Of a DNA stretch of 64,000 nucleotides, positions 11,740 to 22,500 are shown one piece after another. Source of the DNA: Casuarius casuarius (taxonomy: Eukaryota > Chordata > Aves > Casuariiformes > Casuariidae); assembly GCA_003342895.1 (NCBI GenBank), contig PTFA01000092.1, positions 2,475,710 through 2,539,709 of the forward strand, given 5' to 3'. The position numbers and the translations under genes were made by a program. The notes below the pieces were generated by a model. It was not told the DNA's origin. It made no database searches and saw only the letters and a program-made list of their open reading frames with translations. Positions within the stretch are counted from its first letter, which is position 1, and every line of letters starts with the position of its first letter.

Positions 11740-12330
11740 ATCTGGCATCGCGTCGCGGCTCGCCCAAGGCGGAGGCCGGCGCTTTCCCACCGCGGCTCCT
11801 CGGCCGCCTCAAGGCCTCCTTTTAGCAAAGCCCTCGGGGGCAGCTCTCGTCGGAGGGGGGTTGTTAGCCTCTGGGGGCCCCTCGAGCTCCGGGGACGGGG
11901 ATGGGGCCCACTCGGGGCGGTTTGGGGGCACCCAAAGGCCGCCGCGGTGGGTCCCTCTGCCCGGCCGCGCCGCGCTCGGCGCCGGCAGGGCCTGTTTGCG
12001 CGGCCGGGCTCTCGTCAGGGCTTTGCGTCTCCGCCGTTTGTTTTTCCACTCTTTCGCCTGCCAATATCCGGCGCGGGGCAACGCGCGGCGGCGCAGCTGA
12101 TAACGCGGCAGCGCGGGGCCGGCGGCCGTCCCTGCCTGAGCGGCCGCGGGGCCACTTGGCCGGCCGGCGGCGAGGGGTCCTCCCTTCCCCGTCGGCCCGA
12201 CCCCGAGGCGGGGAGTCGCTCTACAGGCAAACAAGACCCGAGCGACGCCAAGACGTTGACGCCGGCGGCTCCAGCGACTTTATTTATGGCCTGTTGGTAA
12301 GCGCCGGCCGCGAGCCGGGCTACCCCGGGG
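11740..12330. promoter_or_regulatory. CpG island 1.1-1.7 kb downstream of GATA5
   Basis: CpG dinucleotides are dense, roughly six to ten per 60 bases over most lines, and GC content is high; this is a clear island by eye. A possible splice donor TTG|GTAAGC lies at its right edge (GT at 12297), with a good acceptor CTCCTACAG ending at 12546. A short non-coding first exon on the + strand is therefore possible. The long open frames across it show no domain and run in several frames and both strands, as expected of GC-rich DNA. It could be a lncRNA promoter or a Polycomb-type developmental island. Confidence 0.6.
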
Positions 12331-12540
12331 CCTGGTGGCTGACGAAAGGCGGCAGCATGACAAGGAGCGAAACAGTCGGGATGAGGGTAATTTTTTCCTT
12401 TCTGCTCCTTCCCTACACTTACTGGACGGCATCTTCCACAGACGCCTTTCAGAGGCAGACTTCTATTTTTTCCCCTAAAACCCTTCTAAGCCTCCTCGGT
12501 GCTCCCTCTGCTTCACCCCGGCCCGGTGCGTATTTGCTCT

Positions 12541-12810
12541 CCTACAGCTCTGGCGGCCTGTGGACAACTATTATCTTTACTGTTGTTGCACAGCTGCCTC
12601 AGAGCTATCAATTGCCTTTGATCAAAGGTCACCCGCCCAGATGATTTTACAACATGACTACAATGATCTCGTCCATGTTGCACTTTATACTGATGCCACG
12701 GTGATTTTTACCCAGTCAGCAACTGAGTAATGAAGCACTTGAGCCTATAAACACATGTTGTTCTTGTTTATGGTCATATTAATAGCACAATAAAGTCATT
12801 GCTAACCCGA
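12541..12810. promoter_or_regulatory. Candidate enhancer with GATA, TCF/LEF and FOX motifs
   Basis: An AT-richer block directly after the CpG island. It contains TTATCT (GATA site) at 12571-12576, an E-box CAGCTG at 12591-12596 and the 14-base palindrome CCTTTGATCAAAGG at 12615-12628, which is two inverted overlapping TCF/LEF sites. That palindrome runs into a nuclear-receptor-like CAAAGGTCA. ATAAACA (12747-12753) and TGTTTA (12765-12770) follow as FOX-type sites. Enhancer function is inferred from motif density and position only. Confidence 0.4.
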
Positions 12811-15639
12811 GCTGTTGTTTTCCAAGAAAAAAGTTTGTTTCTTTTTTTATTTGTGCATGGAAAAAGGAAAGCTGTGGTTTGATTTGTGCTGGGAGCCCTG
12901 AAGCCCCGGACTCCCTGATGGGGTGTCGTTTTTGCAGTGGACCAGGGAGACGTTATTTTTTCTGCTCTGCGCACAGAAGCCCTTAGCACAACTCGTGCGG
13001 CAATGGGCTGCAAACCAGGCTCTCCCTGCAATGCTGCTCAGCTAGCTGATATATTTAACTCCGCTTGCTCTTCCTCTGCTCAGGCTTTCGGGATGACCGC
13101 AGGGTCATCCTCCCCAGGTGTAGGTGCGCACAGCGGGCCACGGTCAGGGTGATTTTTGCCAGCTGAGGAGCTCGCCCAGCACCGCTATAAGAGGATGGGG
13201 GCACAGAAGCTTCTCTTCTTGGTCCAAGTGTTTGGCAAGTTTATACAGTTGTCTTTTTAGGGTAGCACCTGGCTCCAACAGGCTTTTCCTGGGAACTGGT
13301 GGAAGGGAGATTATGAGCCAGGTATGTTAGTGTGTGACCTGAAGTGGGTTCAGGTTCCTGCAGCTGGTTTTGGATGGCTCTAGAGGTGCTTTGTGGTGCA
13401 GAGAGGCAATTTCACTGTCAGGTCTCATTTTCTTCTTCCTGTTGGCTGCTAGCCTTGGGTCTCAGTGCAGCCTGAGTATTTTCTATACTCTCTTCTTTCC
13501 TGCTTTCCAAGGCCAGGCTCTCTCTGGGCAGGTGACTGAATATTATCTGTTCATTGCTGTTCTTGGTGGTATGAGACAAGCAAACTTTTTCTTAATTGCA
13601 AGTTTGTTTGTTTTCATGGGGGATATTAAATTCTTGCTATGTTTCTGAAAAACAAGCTTAGCAAATGGTGTGTGGCTTGTGCCAGGGTGGCCAGGCCTGG
13701 GAAGTGATGCTGGGTCATGGCTGCCCTTGCCTTGGGGCGCAGGGGCAGGTGATGGGGGGCTGCTGAGGTGGGTCAGCAGGCTCAGCCTTGGTGCTGTGCT
13801 GATGGAGCCAGCTTGGGAGCTGCAGGGGTTTCACTATGGGGTTGTGCTTCTAGCCATGGGTTTTGTCTGTGCTTGGGTCTGAGCCACTGCCCCAAAAACA
13901 GTGGGGTGCTATGGACATTGACTCTTAATGGGATGCTCTACCTCCTGGGCTATTTTAAGCCCTTCTGCACTGTTAGCCTTTCTCTCCAAGACTGTCAGGT
14001 AGAGCCTAACCCTTTTCCTGCCTTGCACCAAGGCAGAAGTGTGTGGGATGGGTCTATCAGACCACCAGAGCTGCTGGGATTTCTGTGCAGAGCATCCTCC
14101 TTCCTGCTGGCCAGCTTAAGGCTTCACCACGTGCTCCTCACTTCCAGTGAGAGCAGCATTTGTAAACCCCAGTGCTGCCTGCATGTTAGCTGCAACTCAC
14201 CCTTCGTTTTCTGCAAATCCAGGCCCAAAGGCTGTCCCAGACTCTGCTGGGTCTCTGGTCCCCTGGCTCTCTGCTCCTTTCTGATGCTTTTATTAACCAG
14301 TTGGTTACCTGCTAGTCAGGAAAATGGCTGGTGTTGCTTTCCAAGTCAATGGGCTGTTGTAGTTGGGTGTCTGAGTTATTTACTTCAGCAGCAGCTAAAC
14401 CAAAGCTGAATATTCGATCTCGCCATTGTATGCGCAGGAGAGGAAAGCAAACAGCATTGTTCCTTTCATCACATGAGAGGGCTTTCTTGGAGGAGGCTTT
14501 TTGGCAGGTCCTTGGAAGGAGGTGGTGTCTCCAGGAACCTCTCTTGTTCAGCACAAATTTACATTGAATTGCCCAAAAGCTAATGAGGAGCGCTAACACC
14601 TTTTGCAAAGGGCTTTTATTTCAAGGAAGCGCCTCCTCAAGGGGAAGGTTTGCCAGAAATAGTACATACAAAAGGCTCTTGCTAAAGAGTCTACATCCTA
14701 CTGTCTTCTCTGAAAACCCAGGTTTTGGTAAAACCTCTACACAAGAGTGACCCCATCACAGCTAACATGCCACAGATGCAGTATGTGTTCAAAGTGGTGG
14801 CCTATTTGTATGCTCAGACTTGACAAAAATCAGGTTTATCCACAGTGCTTTAATATCACTGGGACTGTTAGCATTTAAGTCATCTCTGTGTTCTTGCGAG
14901 CCATTTTTAATGTCAGTAGGAAGTGCATTAGTACTGGAATCTAAAGAAAGATGTTACAACCTGCATTTCCATAACATCATTAAATGTGGCCAGAAGCAGA
15001 CTTTGACTGTTGCGCTGTTTGAAAATTTGTTTGAGGTGCCTGAAGGGCCAATTTCTCAGCTGGTGCAAGGTAACAGTGCTGAATCTTTCTCCAAAATAAA
15101 TCTCTAACCTTGTTACCAGGATGCTGTTTACAGTTCCTGATGATCTGGGAGAAAGTAGCAAATTTCTAATTAAAGTAGTAGAGTCTGCCTGGACTAGGGT
15201 GAAAAATTAGTTGCTTTGTGCCTACAAAAGCTTGGGGAGCACTTCTCAATAATGAGTGAAACACAGAAGGACACTTGTGGGAAAGGATGAATAGAAAAAG
15301 CAAGAGCACCTTTTCTTTTTCTCCTTCCAAATCAAGTGAAGTGGCTTAAGAAAATACTGGTGGAAATTTCTGTCCCTTGTCCTGGTCTTTCACCTGTGCT
15401 TATATTTCCCCCTGCTATGGGGCAAGGGGAGAGGGCCAGCCCTCCTCTGTGGGACAGCCTGTGACGCTGAGCGGGAGCCAGGAGAGGCAGGTGGGAAGCG
15501 AAGGGGGACCCTAAGGTTACTGTTATTTCAGGTGTTGGTATCATTCTTCCCATCTGTTCTCTCTCTGCTTGTAATAAAAACGAATGGCTCTGGCTCATGA
15601 AATGAATGGAAATGACAGGCATTTAGCCACAGGAGCCCA
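12811..15639. other. Gene-free, CpG-poor intergenic sequence
   Basis: Moderate GC with very few CpGs, typical of methylated intergenic DNA. The 213-codon open frame at 13768-14409 (+) has no start context, domain or splice support. No tRNA, microRNA or intact mobile element is recognised. Confidence 0.6.
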
Positions 15640-15659
15640 CTGTAGCATCTGACTGGAGA

Positions 15660-15900
15660 GCTGTGCTTAAGCGCCTTTAAGTGATATGGCCTTACGGAGC
15701 AGGGGTAGGAAAATAATAACGGAGAAACGACCCCCTCCGTGCGAGAGCAGAAGGGCTAAGGTGAGCGGCAAGGTGGAATCTGCGATGTTAATCATTTACC
15801 CCGAGTGCGATGGAGGCTATAATAGACACCGCGTGTGTATATAGGGCTCTGCAAGCGTAAACATTAAATAGGGAAACCAGTGCTCAAAGGGCACCATAAA
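15660..15900. promoter_or_regulatory. CpG-dense pocket with HNF1 and FOX motifs
   Basis: About 13 CpGs occur in 200 bases, against one or two per 200 in flanking DNA. It contains GTTAATCATTTAC at 15787-15799, one mismatch from the HNF1 consensus GTTAATNATTAAC. A perfect FOXA core in reverse orientation (GTAAACA) lies at 15857-15863, and AAGTG abuts TGATAT near 15679. The preserved CpGs and motif content suggest an undermethylated endodermal enhancer; this is inference. Confidence 0.4.
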
Positions 15901-16060
15901 GTGGCCTTTGGGGGCGGCAGTTTATTCAGATCCACCTTTGTTTGCTTTGGGGGAGAGCAGCCACCCGCTGATGTGGGGCCATGGCTGTGGGACGGCGCGG
16001 ACAGGGAGTGCAGGTGCTGCGCTGCTTGTAGCCAGATCGCGGGGTGAATGCCATCCCTTA

Positions 16061-19000
16061 GACCTTCGTCTTTCCTCCCCAGTTAATAACTCCACACCAA
16101 ACAGGAGTGGAGGGCTTCCACACTGGGCTGCTGGGAATCATGAGCATTCAGGAAAAAAATAGCATTTCTCTTAGCCTTGCTGCATGAATTCACCAGGAAA
16201 GGTGTAAGCTTGTTCTTTCTGCTGTCCTACAGCATTTAAAACCATTATATCACTGATATAATATGTTATTATACACATGCTATTATATATAGATATATGG
16301 AGGCAGGAGCCTCAGGTCAGTTTGGAATCGACTGGGTATTGGGATGTGGCTGAACATGTTACCATCACCTTCCTTTTGCTGGAGCAAGCAATAAAGACAT
16401 GGCTTTGGCTGCAAGAACTACTCACAGCAGAAAAAGCTGACTGCTTGGACAGCTCTTCTCCATTTATCTCCTAGGATGGGTGAGAGCAAATACTGCTGCT
16501 GGCCTAATGACAGATTCTGGTGGTGGCTTCACATATCCCAGGCACAGGTCACTTACTAGTGGACCATTCTGGAGACACACAGTCTCTATCTGAAGCTGGA
16601 AGCTTCCAGCTGTTCTTCCATAACCAAGTTCATCCCAGCCACCAGCAGCCCAAATCACACTGCCTTTAGCTGGGGTTGCTGGATGCAGTGCTGTTTCAGC
16701 TCATGCCTCAAACTGGTGCTTTCTCCAAGAGCAAATCCTTCCTGTGCTTTGAGACACTAGAAGGGTCTTGCAGAGTCCCACAAGAGACTGTAGAAAGCCC
16801 ATGATAAGACATTGTCACAAGGGGTAAAGGGACACTGTTCTTGGACCTGTTTCTCTCATGGCGCATTCCAGAGCTTGCTCCTAAATCCAGCCTTGCATCT
16901 TCACAAGAAGGCTACGAGGGTGAGCCCTGGCTTGGCCCTGTGCTCCACAGACAGGGTGGATGTGCTTGTGGTGTGCACTGTTCCCAGGACAGCCCCAGGG
17001 CATTGAAAAACCGCAGAGCCTCTCTTGGAGAAGGCTCAGGACCCAGCAGAGCTGGCTCCAGAAGCCTCCATCTCTGCACAACAGTCAGTCTCATCAGTAT
17101 TCCTGTGGCAGGCTTCACTCTGTGCCCAGGAGTGATTGGCAGTGGCTTGAGCTTTGCTTTTAAACCATGGAGCTTTGCCTCATATTAAAACATGATTAGA
17201 AAGGATTTTGCAATTTAAAATATTAATAACGGAAAACTCATTTCTGAGCAGCAAGTTTTAATAACAGTGCTCCATCCTGGATGGGCTCTGCCCTGAGGTT
17301 ATTGACTTTGACATTGCTGTGTGTGCTTTATCCTTACCTACAGATGCAGAACTTGCACCCAAGTTGCTTCTCTTCCCACAGAGTGCTGGCTTGTGGACAG
17401 CCCACAGCACCCACGTTTCAGAGCCAGCTTTACTTTTGTAGAGTCAATGGCAATAAGCCTGCCCTTGGAGACCGGTTCTTCCTACCCCAGTCCCAGGACA
17501 GGCTGGGGAGAGAAGAGCCACATCTGCCCCATCACCTCAAAGCCTCTTGGTTGAGAGGGCTTATAGTTCTGTATATTGATTTTTCTTCAACTTTTTGAAG
17601 TCTGTGGTGGCTGCGAAATGAAGACACCTATTGGCTTTTCCCTTTCTGGCTTGATTCTTGCATCACCAGCCATTTTAGTTGCAGCAGTGTCAGTGGGGCT
17701 TGTAACCTAACCACAAAAATTGGTTACATCTGGAGCATGCTAAGCAAGGTCCCAGGGGACAGTTTTTTGTGTGTATGTTTTTTAAGTCAATCTGAATAAA
17801 TGGCAAACAAGCTATCTTGTATTTGCAGGAGGCAAAAGCCAAAACCACAACAGCATCCATGTTCTCCAGTTTAAAAAGCTGTCTTTTGCTTTTATAACTA
17901 AATTCAGTTTTGATTTTTTTCAAAGAAAAGCAGGCTAGGGATCAGTTCATAATTACTAGGAAATTGCTGTGGATAAAATAGGAGTCTACTTAGCTCTTCA
18001 TCAGAAACCAAATCTAAACAAAACCAGAATTGGTTTGAGATTTATAAGTTTTTTTAACTCTGTTTTCCAGGGCTTCTGAATTTCCCACTGAGATCTAAAA
18101 CTAGAGGTAAGAAAATATTAAGAGTCACTCTTATGGCCTTAGTCCTACCCCAATTAGGGAACTGGGGGATTTCCTCAGAAGGGTTCTTGTGAGACTGACA
18201 TGCTTTTTATCACTGATGCCTTTTTTGAGGTACACGGCTGAGCTGCAGAAAACACTGCAAATGTTTAGGTTATTTTCCACACTGAGTCAGCTGCCCAAAT
18301 GTGTTGAAATTCATTAAGCGTGCTACATTCCTGTTAATTACCAGCCTTGGTCTAAGCTCCATCCAGCTCTGAGTGTATCCTCAGATTGGTGCTTATCTCG
18401 TGAGCTTCCTGAGTCTGCAGAATTGAATGAAAGTCTCACCAGGAAAAGTGGTTTGTTTTGCAAGAAAGCTGAGTTTCCTTTCCCGGCCAGGTCTGAGTGA
18501 CCACAGAAAAGCTTAGATGTTCCAGCGTTTCTGATCCTCAGGGTTGCCAGGCTCCAGAAGTGCAAAATTATTAAAAAAGAGGAAGCTAGCTAGCTCTAGA
18601 TGCTTTCAGTCCTCCACAGAAATTGAGTTTTAATTCAGTTATAATTTGGAGAGAGGCTGTGAATAGAGTCCTTCTGCCAGGTGATTAGTCCCCCTCCCTT
18701 CTCCAGAGATGTGCCTGGGCCAAAATTAGATACAAAGAATTAAAATCAAACATCTAGATACAGGTTTGGCAGTTGGATGCTTTTTCTGCAGGGCTGTAAA
18801 ACAGGTTTGGTATTCAGTATAACTGGATTCTTGTTCAAAAGTCTGATTTGACAGCCTTGGACGAGATCTGTAAGAAATCTGCAAATGGTAAACAGTTTGG
18901 GATGAAAAATGAATATCAACATTTCAGCTAAGTCTCCTCTGCATTATGACTTAGATGTGTTGTATTCAGTGCTGCTGAGTACAAATGTAAAAATACACAG

Positions 19001-19162
19001 AAATCCAAAGACAACAAAGATGTTTGGCAAATCTAAGCTATGATGAAACTGGTGAAACTTCTACATGCTTTCAGGCTGGGTCCTCGCCAGCCACTCCTTA
19101 CTCCACAGTGATGGTGCCACCTCCCAGCATCATCCTCATGTAGATGGTCATCTGTTGTTTCC
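16061..19162. other. Gene-free intergenic sequence
   Basis: CpG-poor, moderately AT-rich. A TA-rich stretch lies at 16244-16300, including a small inverted repeat TTATATCA/TGATATAA. Nothing else recognisable is present. Confidence 0.6.
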
Positions 19163-19255
19163 ATGTTTTATTGGGGGTGGAGCTGAGGCATAAGGCCAAG
19201 CAGCTTGTCCAAGGTCCAACAGCAGGGTGATGGCAGAAATGGCTCTGTATTCATC
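19163..19255 (+). mobile_element. Ancient MIR/CORE-SINE fossil
   Basis: The order of blocks matches the conserved core of the MIR SINE as I know it: TTTTATTGGGG, GAGCTGAGGCA, GCTTGTCCAAGGTC, AACAGCAGG, then GGCAGAAATGGCTCTG. The corresponding MIR blocks are an ACTGAGGCA segment, TTGCCCAAGGTCACACAGC and GTGGCAGAGC. There are many mismatches and small gaps, as expected for a copy older than the bird-mammal split. No target-site duplication is visible, and a profile search would be needed to settle it. Confidence 0.5.
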
Positions 19256-19806
19256 TGAGTTTTGTGCAATCTGTGCAAAAATGATCTAAAAAGTAGAGCT
19301 TGGATTGTCACTTTTGAGAAATGCAAATGCTGTGCTTCAGTGGGGCTCTTAGTGGTGCAAGCCAGGAGTTGTCCAAGGGATATGGGATAATCCCCTCACT
19401 CCAGCTGATGGATTCACATCTCTAAGCCTGTCTTGGAGCAGAGTTGAGCCTAGCAAGCAGGCCTTGACCATGCCCAGAGGTGTCATGCTGTCCTCCCTGG
19501 CCTCAGATCTGAAGCAGAATTCCTCCAGGACTACTACTCTTCTGAAAAACTTCCAGGGCATGGGGTTGGTGTTCCTTTTTTTTTTAAAGGTTGGTAGGGT
19601 ATTTGTATCGCAAAGGTGATGCCCAAACCAAGACCTCATCTGTACATACAATAACTCTTAACATACCCTCTGTAAAGACAGATATGTAGTAAATGAAGTT
19701 ATTCCCTACCTGATGGGCTTCTAATCCCCTGCACAGTACTTTCTTCCCCAAAATCATTTTAGGATTAAAAGATAACAAAGATCCTTCATTTCATAACCAA
19801 AAGGGG

Positions 19807-19826
19807 TTTTTTTTTTTGGGGGGGGA
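19807..19826. repeat. Homopolymer junction T11-G9
   Basis: Eleven T followed directly by nine G. Such tracts are prone to length error in sequencing and to slippage. Confidence 0.85.
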
Positions 19827-19855
19827 GACTAAATTTGGAAAACACTTAACAAAGT

Positions 19856-22398
19856 TGCCTTAATTTAACAACAGCTTTTATTAGATTGCACTTGTCCAGT
19901 GAGATTAATGGACGTTTTCCTTTGAAACTCTGGGAGTCTTTCCTAGACACTGGGAATAAGTAGGCTCCTTCAAATGCTCTGCTTCCTACAGGATTTACTG
20001 GTGAAAGATTTAATACAATTCAGCACAAACATTTTAACCTTTCCATCTGAAATGTTGAATTCAACCGTTTCCTGAATGTGCATAATTTAAAGGCTTGCGT
20101 TTTCCTGTGTCATGCTCTCTGAAGCATTTTATGTCGCCTTGCTTCCATTGACTCTTTTAAGAAAACACTGCATAAGTATACAGGCACTTTCAGATAACTC
20201 AGATGTTTACTTTATGAATGAAGGAGGAAATTGAATACTCAAATAAAGTTATGCATCTAAGTGCCAGAAGCTAACTGCCCTCTTAAATTTGCTTGTCTTG
20301 AAAGGGCCTTTAAATACAATTTATGATGTAAAGAGCCTTTCCACAGTGCCGAGTAGCATCTCCACTGTCTCTGTTATAAATTGATGCTCTCAGTGGCCTT
20401 GCACGGGGCTCTCGCTGAAGTCCTGGGCAGGGATGTTTGCAGGGCAGGGACAAGCGTTGTGCCTTGGGAGCTGAGGCAGGGGGAGGATGTGGAGCTGCTC
20501 GGACAGGTTGTGCTGTCTTCCCTCCAGATGGGCTTGTCTGGGGGCAAATACAGGAAAATCAAAGCAGAAGGGAGCCGAGTGCATGGGAGTTTTACCTGGT
20601 TGCCTGTCGAAGCCACGTGAGTGTGCATGCATAAACACTGCAGCCTGTGCTGCTGCTTGTAGTTATCTTGCAGTATGGGTAGAGCTATAAGCAGATATAA
20701 AGCAGTCTGGGGGGCTCTAGCACCATCTAACCACTGTTGTGCAAGCCTTCAGTGTTTAGTTCAGCTCTTACAGCTGGGAGAAGTGTCCCTGAACATGGCA
20801 TTAGCTCTGCCTGATAAGGAACACGCCTGCCTGGATGCAGTGTTTGCAGGACAGGGCTCTGCTGAGCTCCTCAGCAGTGTCCTTTCCAGAAACCTGACTG
20901 TGCTTCTGTGTTTTGCTGGAATACAGGTGACAAATGCTCCAGATCAGTCTGCTCCCTGCTCAGAAAATACAGCTGTGCTACAGCCACTATTTCTCTGCTT
21001 TATAGGTGATAGAGAAATTTCAGCCCCCCTACCAATGGCTTCAGAGTGACATTTGCCAATGTGCTATGCGTGTCCCCTTTATAGCTGGGTGGGGGTGGTA
21101 TGGGGCTGGCTGGGTCCACAGTGCTGTTTTGTTCTGCTTGTTCCTCCCCTCACCTTGCCATTTGGAAAAACTCGTACCTGGTTTGGGTTTAGAGGTATAA
21201 CTCAGGTCTGTCCCCAGTTATGCTTGTTTTTGCAGTGTTTTAGCACCTGAGATGATTGCTTTTTAAAAATGGTTTTCAGGTATGGTTAAATTTGTCTTAA
21301 ATTAAAAAATAAACCAATACTCCAGTGAATTAACCTTGCAGATTCCCCAGCCTTTCTCCTCCCCTTTCAGTTAAGGTTTCTTCCAGTATCTTATTCCACT
21401 GTGATAATGAATTGCTACAATAATGGGAATACGATTGACATGCTGGATGTCCTTACCTGAGCCAGCGAGATTATAGGATGCTAAATACCAAAAGGCACAT
21501 GTGGCCAGTTTGGCTTTTGTCCTGCCTATGCCAGGGCAGCTGGGCTGCTCTGCTCGAGCTGCTGGCCGTGGGGATGCAAGGCTCACCCTGGGGTGCCAAA
21601 TGACTTGGTTGCAGCCTTCCCTGCAAAGCATATGGCTTTAATGGCTATAAGCTCATCATTTGGCACAGGGTTTTTCAGGTTCACACCCAAATACAACATT
21701 TTGATGTATTGCTTTATTTATGAAAAGAGGAAAGGTTTCAGAGTCCCTTTGGGTCCTGTTGGCTGGGGTTGATTGAGAGATGTGAGACTGGTATTTACTC
21801 TCCTGGATCCCAGTGGGATGTCAAAGCTGCTGGCCCTCAGCTCCATGGTCTTCCTCAGTTCAGATGATACCAAAGCCATGCCCAGAGGAGAGAGTGACTA
21901 TTAAAAGCCTTCTGCTTCTGTCCAACATCTGTGTCCAGAAGCAGGGCCTTGGGCCAAATCCTGCTCTACACAATAACCTTTGAGTAAAGGACTGCTCTGT
22001 AACCTGCACCCCGGAGGCCTAGCTCTGGGAAGGGTGTGTAGTCATTTCCCTAAAGGAATTATAAAGGAAAAAATGTTCCCACCAATGCAAATCTTTTCTG
22101 GTTTATTCCAGTTCAGCGGGTTCTTATGATTTCCTATTACTAGTCTTGGAATATTTGAATTCTTTTCCTTAGAGATTCAGCTTCCAGTTTCCTGCTGTTA
22201 CATCTCTGCCTTTGCTTTAAAAAGGAGTTGGTTATCTCCTTAGCTCAGGAGGGAGTTTGGATCCCATGAGTCCAGTGACTCGAGGTGACTGCCCTGCTGC
22301 CTGAGGAAGTCTTGGTTAAATGCCATGGGTTTGGAGGGCTGCATCCAGCTTTGGGTCTCTGACCTGTCCTGGAGCACTGTGAGACCTCAAGGACGTGT
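19856..22398. other. Gene-free intergenic sequence
   Basis: No coding, RNA or repeat feature that I can support. Short open frames near 20381-21049 lack splice or domain support. Confidence 0.55.
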
Positions 22399-22500
22399 CT
22401 GTTCCTGGCTCTACCTGTGGCCGATCTGGGGACAGGGAAAGTCACCTGGATCCTTGTGCCTTGGTTTTCTCCTGTAAAGGGAAGTGGCGAGCCTGTCCTG
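22399..22500 (-). mobile_element. Second ancient MIR/CORE-SINE fossil, opposite orientation
   Basis: On the + strand the blocks GTTCCTGGCTCTACC, TGTGGCC..GGGA, AAGTCACCTGGATC, GTGCCTTGG and TTTTCTCCTGTAAAGG follow one another. MIR has TCCTGGCTCTGCC, TGTGACCTTGGGCAAGTCAC, GCCTCAGTTTCCTC and TGTAAAATGG in the same order. This orientation is opposite to the copy near 19.2 kb. The match covers about 100 bases with one insertion. Confidence 0.5.

Noticed and set aside
13768..14409. 213-codon plus-strand frame in CpG-poor DNA
   Set aside because: Considered as a retroposon or novel gene, but no reverse-transcriptase or other motif, no splice or promoter context.
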